Shown piece after piece: positions 43,839-45,000 of a stretch of DNA of 45,000 bases. The notes under the pieces are model-generated. The model was not told the origin of the DNA and ran no database searches. It was given only the letters and a program-made list of their open reading frames with translations. The DNA is from Chloroflexota bacterium (GTDB lineage: Bacteria; Chloroflexota; Anaerolineae; Caldilineales; Caldilineaceae): the NCBI GenBank assembly GCA_003451595.1, contig DMDA01000085.1, positions 58,003-103,002 on the forward strand. The letters run 5' to 3'. The position numbers and the translations under genes were made by a program. How positions within the stretch are numbered: position 1 is the first letter of the stretch; every line of letters starts with the position of its first letter.

Positions 43839-45000
43839 GTGTTTGGCGGGGATATCTGGGCCAACCTGGTCAGTGGTTTTGGTGTGGTGTTGACGCCACA
43901 ACATCTATTTTTTGTCATGTTGGGCGTCGTTATCGGGACGGCGATCGGTGTGCTCCCCGGCATTGGTCCGTCACTGACCATCTCGCTGTTGCTGCCGGTA
44001 ACTTTCGGTTTGGAGCCGATTAGTGCGTTCGTTATGTTTGGCGGCATCTTCTACGGCGCCATGTACGGCGGATCGACTACCTCGATTCTGGTGAACACGC
44101 CGGGCGAGTCCTCGTCCGTAGTGACAGCCATTGATGGTTTTCAGATGGCGAAAAAGGGGCGCGGCGGCGCCGCGTTGGCGACGGCGGCCATCGGTTCGTT
44201 TTTCGCTGGCACCTTTGCTACGCTAATGCTGATGTTGATGGCTCCGCTGCTGGTGCGTTTCGCACTCCAATTTGGTGCTCCGGAGTATTTCGCACTGATG
44301 CTGTTGGCTTTAAGTGCTGTCACCGGACTGGCAGGGCAGTCGGCGCCGAAGGCGTTCTTTGCCACCTTGCTCGGGCTGGGTCTGGGCATGGTCGGCATCG
44401 ACTTGCAGACCGGACAGGCGCGCTTTACCTTTGGCAACCTCAACTTGCTTGGTGGCATCGATCCGGTGATGGTGGCAATTGGTCTATTTGCTGTCGGCGA
44501 GGTTTTCTGGGCGGCGGGTACGCTTAAGCGCACTTTTGAAGAGACGGTGACGCTGCGTGGCAGCCTGCTAATGAACCGCGAAGAGTGGCAGCGGTCGTGG
44601 CCTGCCTGGGTGCGCGGCTCGGTGATCGGCTTTATCGTCGGCGTGCTGCCCGGCGCCGGTGCAACCATTGCCTCATTTCTCTCCTACAATGCGGAACAAC
44701 GCTTTGCGAAGGGCAAGGCCGAATTGGGGAAAGGCGCCATCGAAGGCGTGGCCGGCCCCGAAGCTGCTAACAATGCGTCGGCTGGCGGCGCACTCGTGCC
44801 CCTGCTGGCGCTCGGCATCCCTGGCTCGGCGACAACGGCGGTGATGCTGGTCGCGTTCCAGATTTACGGGTTGCGCCCTGGCCCGCTGCTTTTTCAGCAG
44901 CAGGCCGATCTGGTATGGGGGCTGATTGCCAGCCTTTACATCGCCAATTTGGCGTTGTTGGTGCTTAACCTGCCGATGGTGCGCATGTGGATCAAGCTGC
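43839..45000 (+). CDS. tctA: Tripartite tricarboxylate transporter large permease TctA (3' end outside window)
   Basis: The frame opens with GTG at 43839 after AAGGAGA and continues to the window end (387 codons visible of about 500 expected). Hydrophobic helices alternate with the TctA motifs GVLPGIGPS near residue 40 and YGGSTTSILVNTPGES near 72-88. A second, related half-motif, GVLPGAGATIASFLSY, lies near 270 and is followed by GPEAANNASAGG and ALGIPGSATTAV. The two related halves reflect the internal duplication of the family. It is the sodium- or proton-coupled channel that works with TctC and TctB. The visible part is intact. Confidence 0.94.
   Translation, partial: MFGGDIWANLVSGFGVVLTPQHLFFVMLGVVIGTAIGVLPGIGPSLTISLLLPVTFGLEPISAFVMFGGIFYGAMYGGSTTSILVNTPGESSSVVTAIDGFQMAKKGRGGAALATAAIGSFFAGTFATLMLMLMAPLLVRFALQFGAPEYFALMLLALSAVTGLAGQSAPKAFFATLLGLGLGMVGIDLQTGQARFTFGNLNLLGGIDPVMVAIGLFAVGEVFWAAGTLKRTFEETVTLRGSLLMNREEWQRSWPAWVRGSVIGFIVGVLPGAGATIASFLSYNAEQRFAKGKAELGKGAIEGVAGPEAANNASAGGALVPLLALGIPGSATTAVMLVAFQIYGLRPGPLLFQQQADLVWGLIASLYIANLALLVLNLPMVRMWIKL

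Overview
The window is a GC-rich bacterial chromosome segment with tightly packed, co-oriented operons. No rRNA or tRNA gene is visible, so the host can only be inferred. Several things together suggest a Chloroflexota member (Caldilineae/Anaerolineae-like): the style of the gene set, a large secreted beta-helix protein ending in a YLPxVxR-type tail, a split methylmalonyl-CoA mutase and many dispersed intergenic palindromes. This assignment is moderate at best.

Left end (1-5905, minus strand): a respiratory molybdoenzyme module. It has a receiver-only regulator, a Tat-exported molybdopterin oxidoreductase, a four-cluster ferredoxin subunit and a diheme cytochrome b, followed by a lipoprotein with at least three catalytic rhodanese domains that runs off the window. 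The set resembles thiosulfate/polysulfide reductase (PhsABC-like) with a sulfur-transfer lipoprotein. A perfect CRP/FNR-type palindrome lies in front of it. A DinB-family gene diverges from it, followed by a 1413-residue secreted beta-helix protein (7080-11321).

Middle (11641-19633, plus strand): an IclR regulator, a complete branched-chain amino-acid-type ABC transporter (substrate-binding lipoprotein, LivH, LivM, LivG, LivF), a class III aminotransferase and a zinc alcohol dehydrogenase. They read as one uptake-plus-catabolism unit. Convergent to it are a CmuA-like fusion of a URO-D methyltransferase with a corrinoid domain and its overlapping GntR/FCD regulator (19878-22480, minus). Divergent from that regulator is a five-gene operon (22968-27395): short-chain dehydrogenase, CBS-pair protein, metallo-beta-lactamase-fold hydrolase, FAH-family hydrolase and a galactonate-dehydratase-like enolase-superfamily enzyme. 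This looks like a non-phosphorylative sugar-acid pathway.

27551-33856 (minus): a NarL/NarX-type two-component pair, methylmalonyl-CoA mutase large subunit, recR, ybaB and dnaX. The classic dnaX-ybaB-recR order is kept, with the mutase appended. 34195-39917 (plus): an alpha/beta hydrolase, a sugar-nucleotide epimerase-like protein lacking the usual catalytic Tyr, a DegT-type aminotransferase and a DUF2079 membrane protein that contains an in-frame low-complexity repeat. A glutamine-dependent NAD synthetase (40041-42014, minus) is followed by a divergent tripartite tricarboxylate transporter operon tctC-tctB-tctA, whose last gene is cut by the window end.

Spacers hold at least three dispersed repeat families. 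The first is a 24-bp element seen singly, in tandem and as inverted pairs. The second is a TTCCnGGAA-based perfect palindrome placed just after stop codons, with a compensatory base change between copies. The third is an imperfect inverted repeat in front of the histidine kinase. No CRISPR array, transposase or prophage gene was found.
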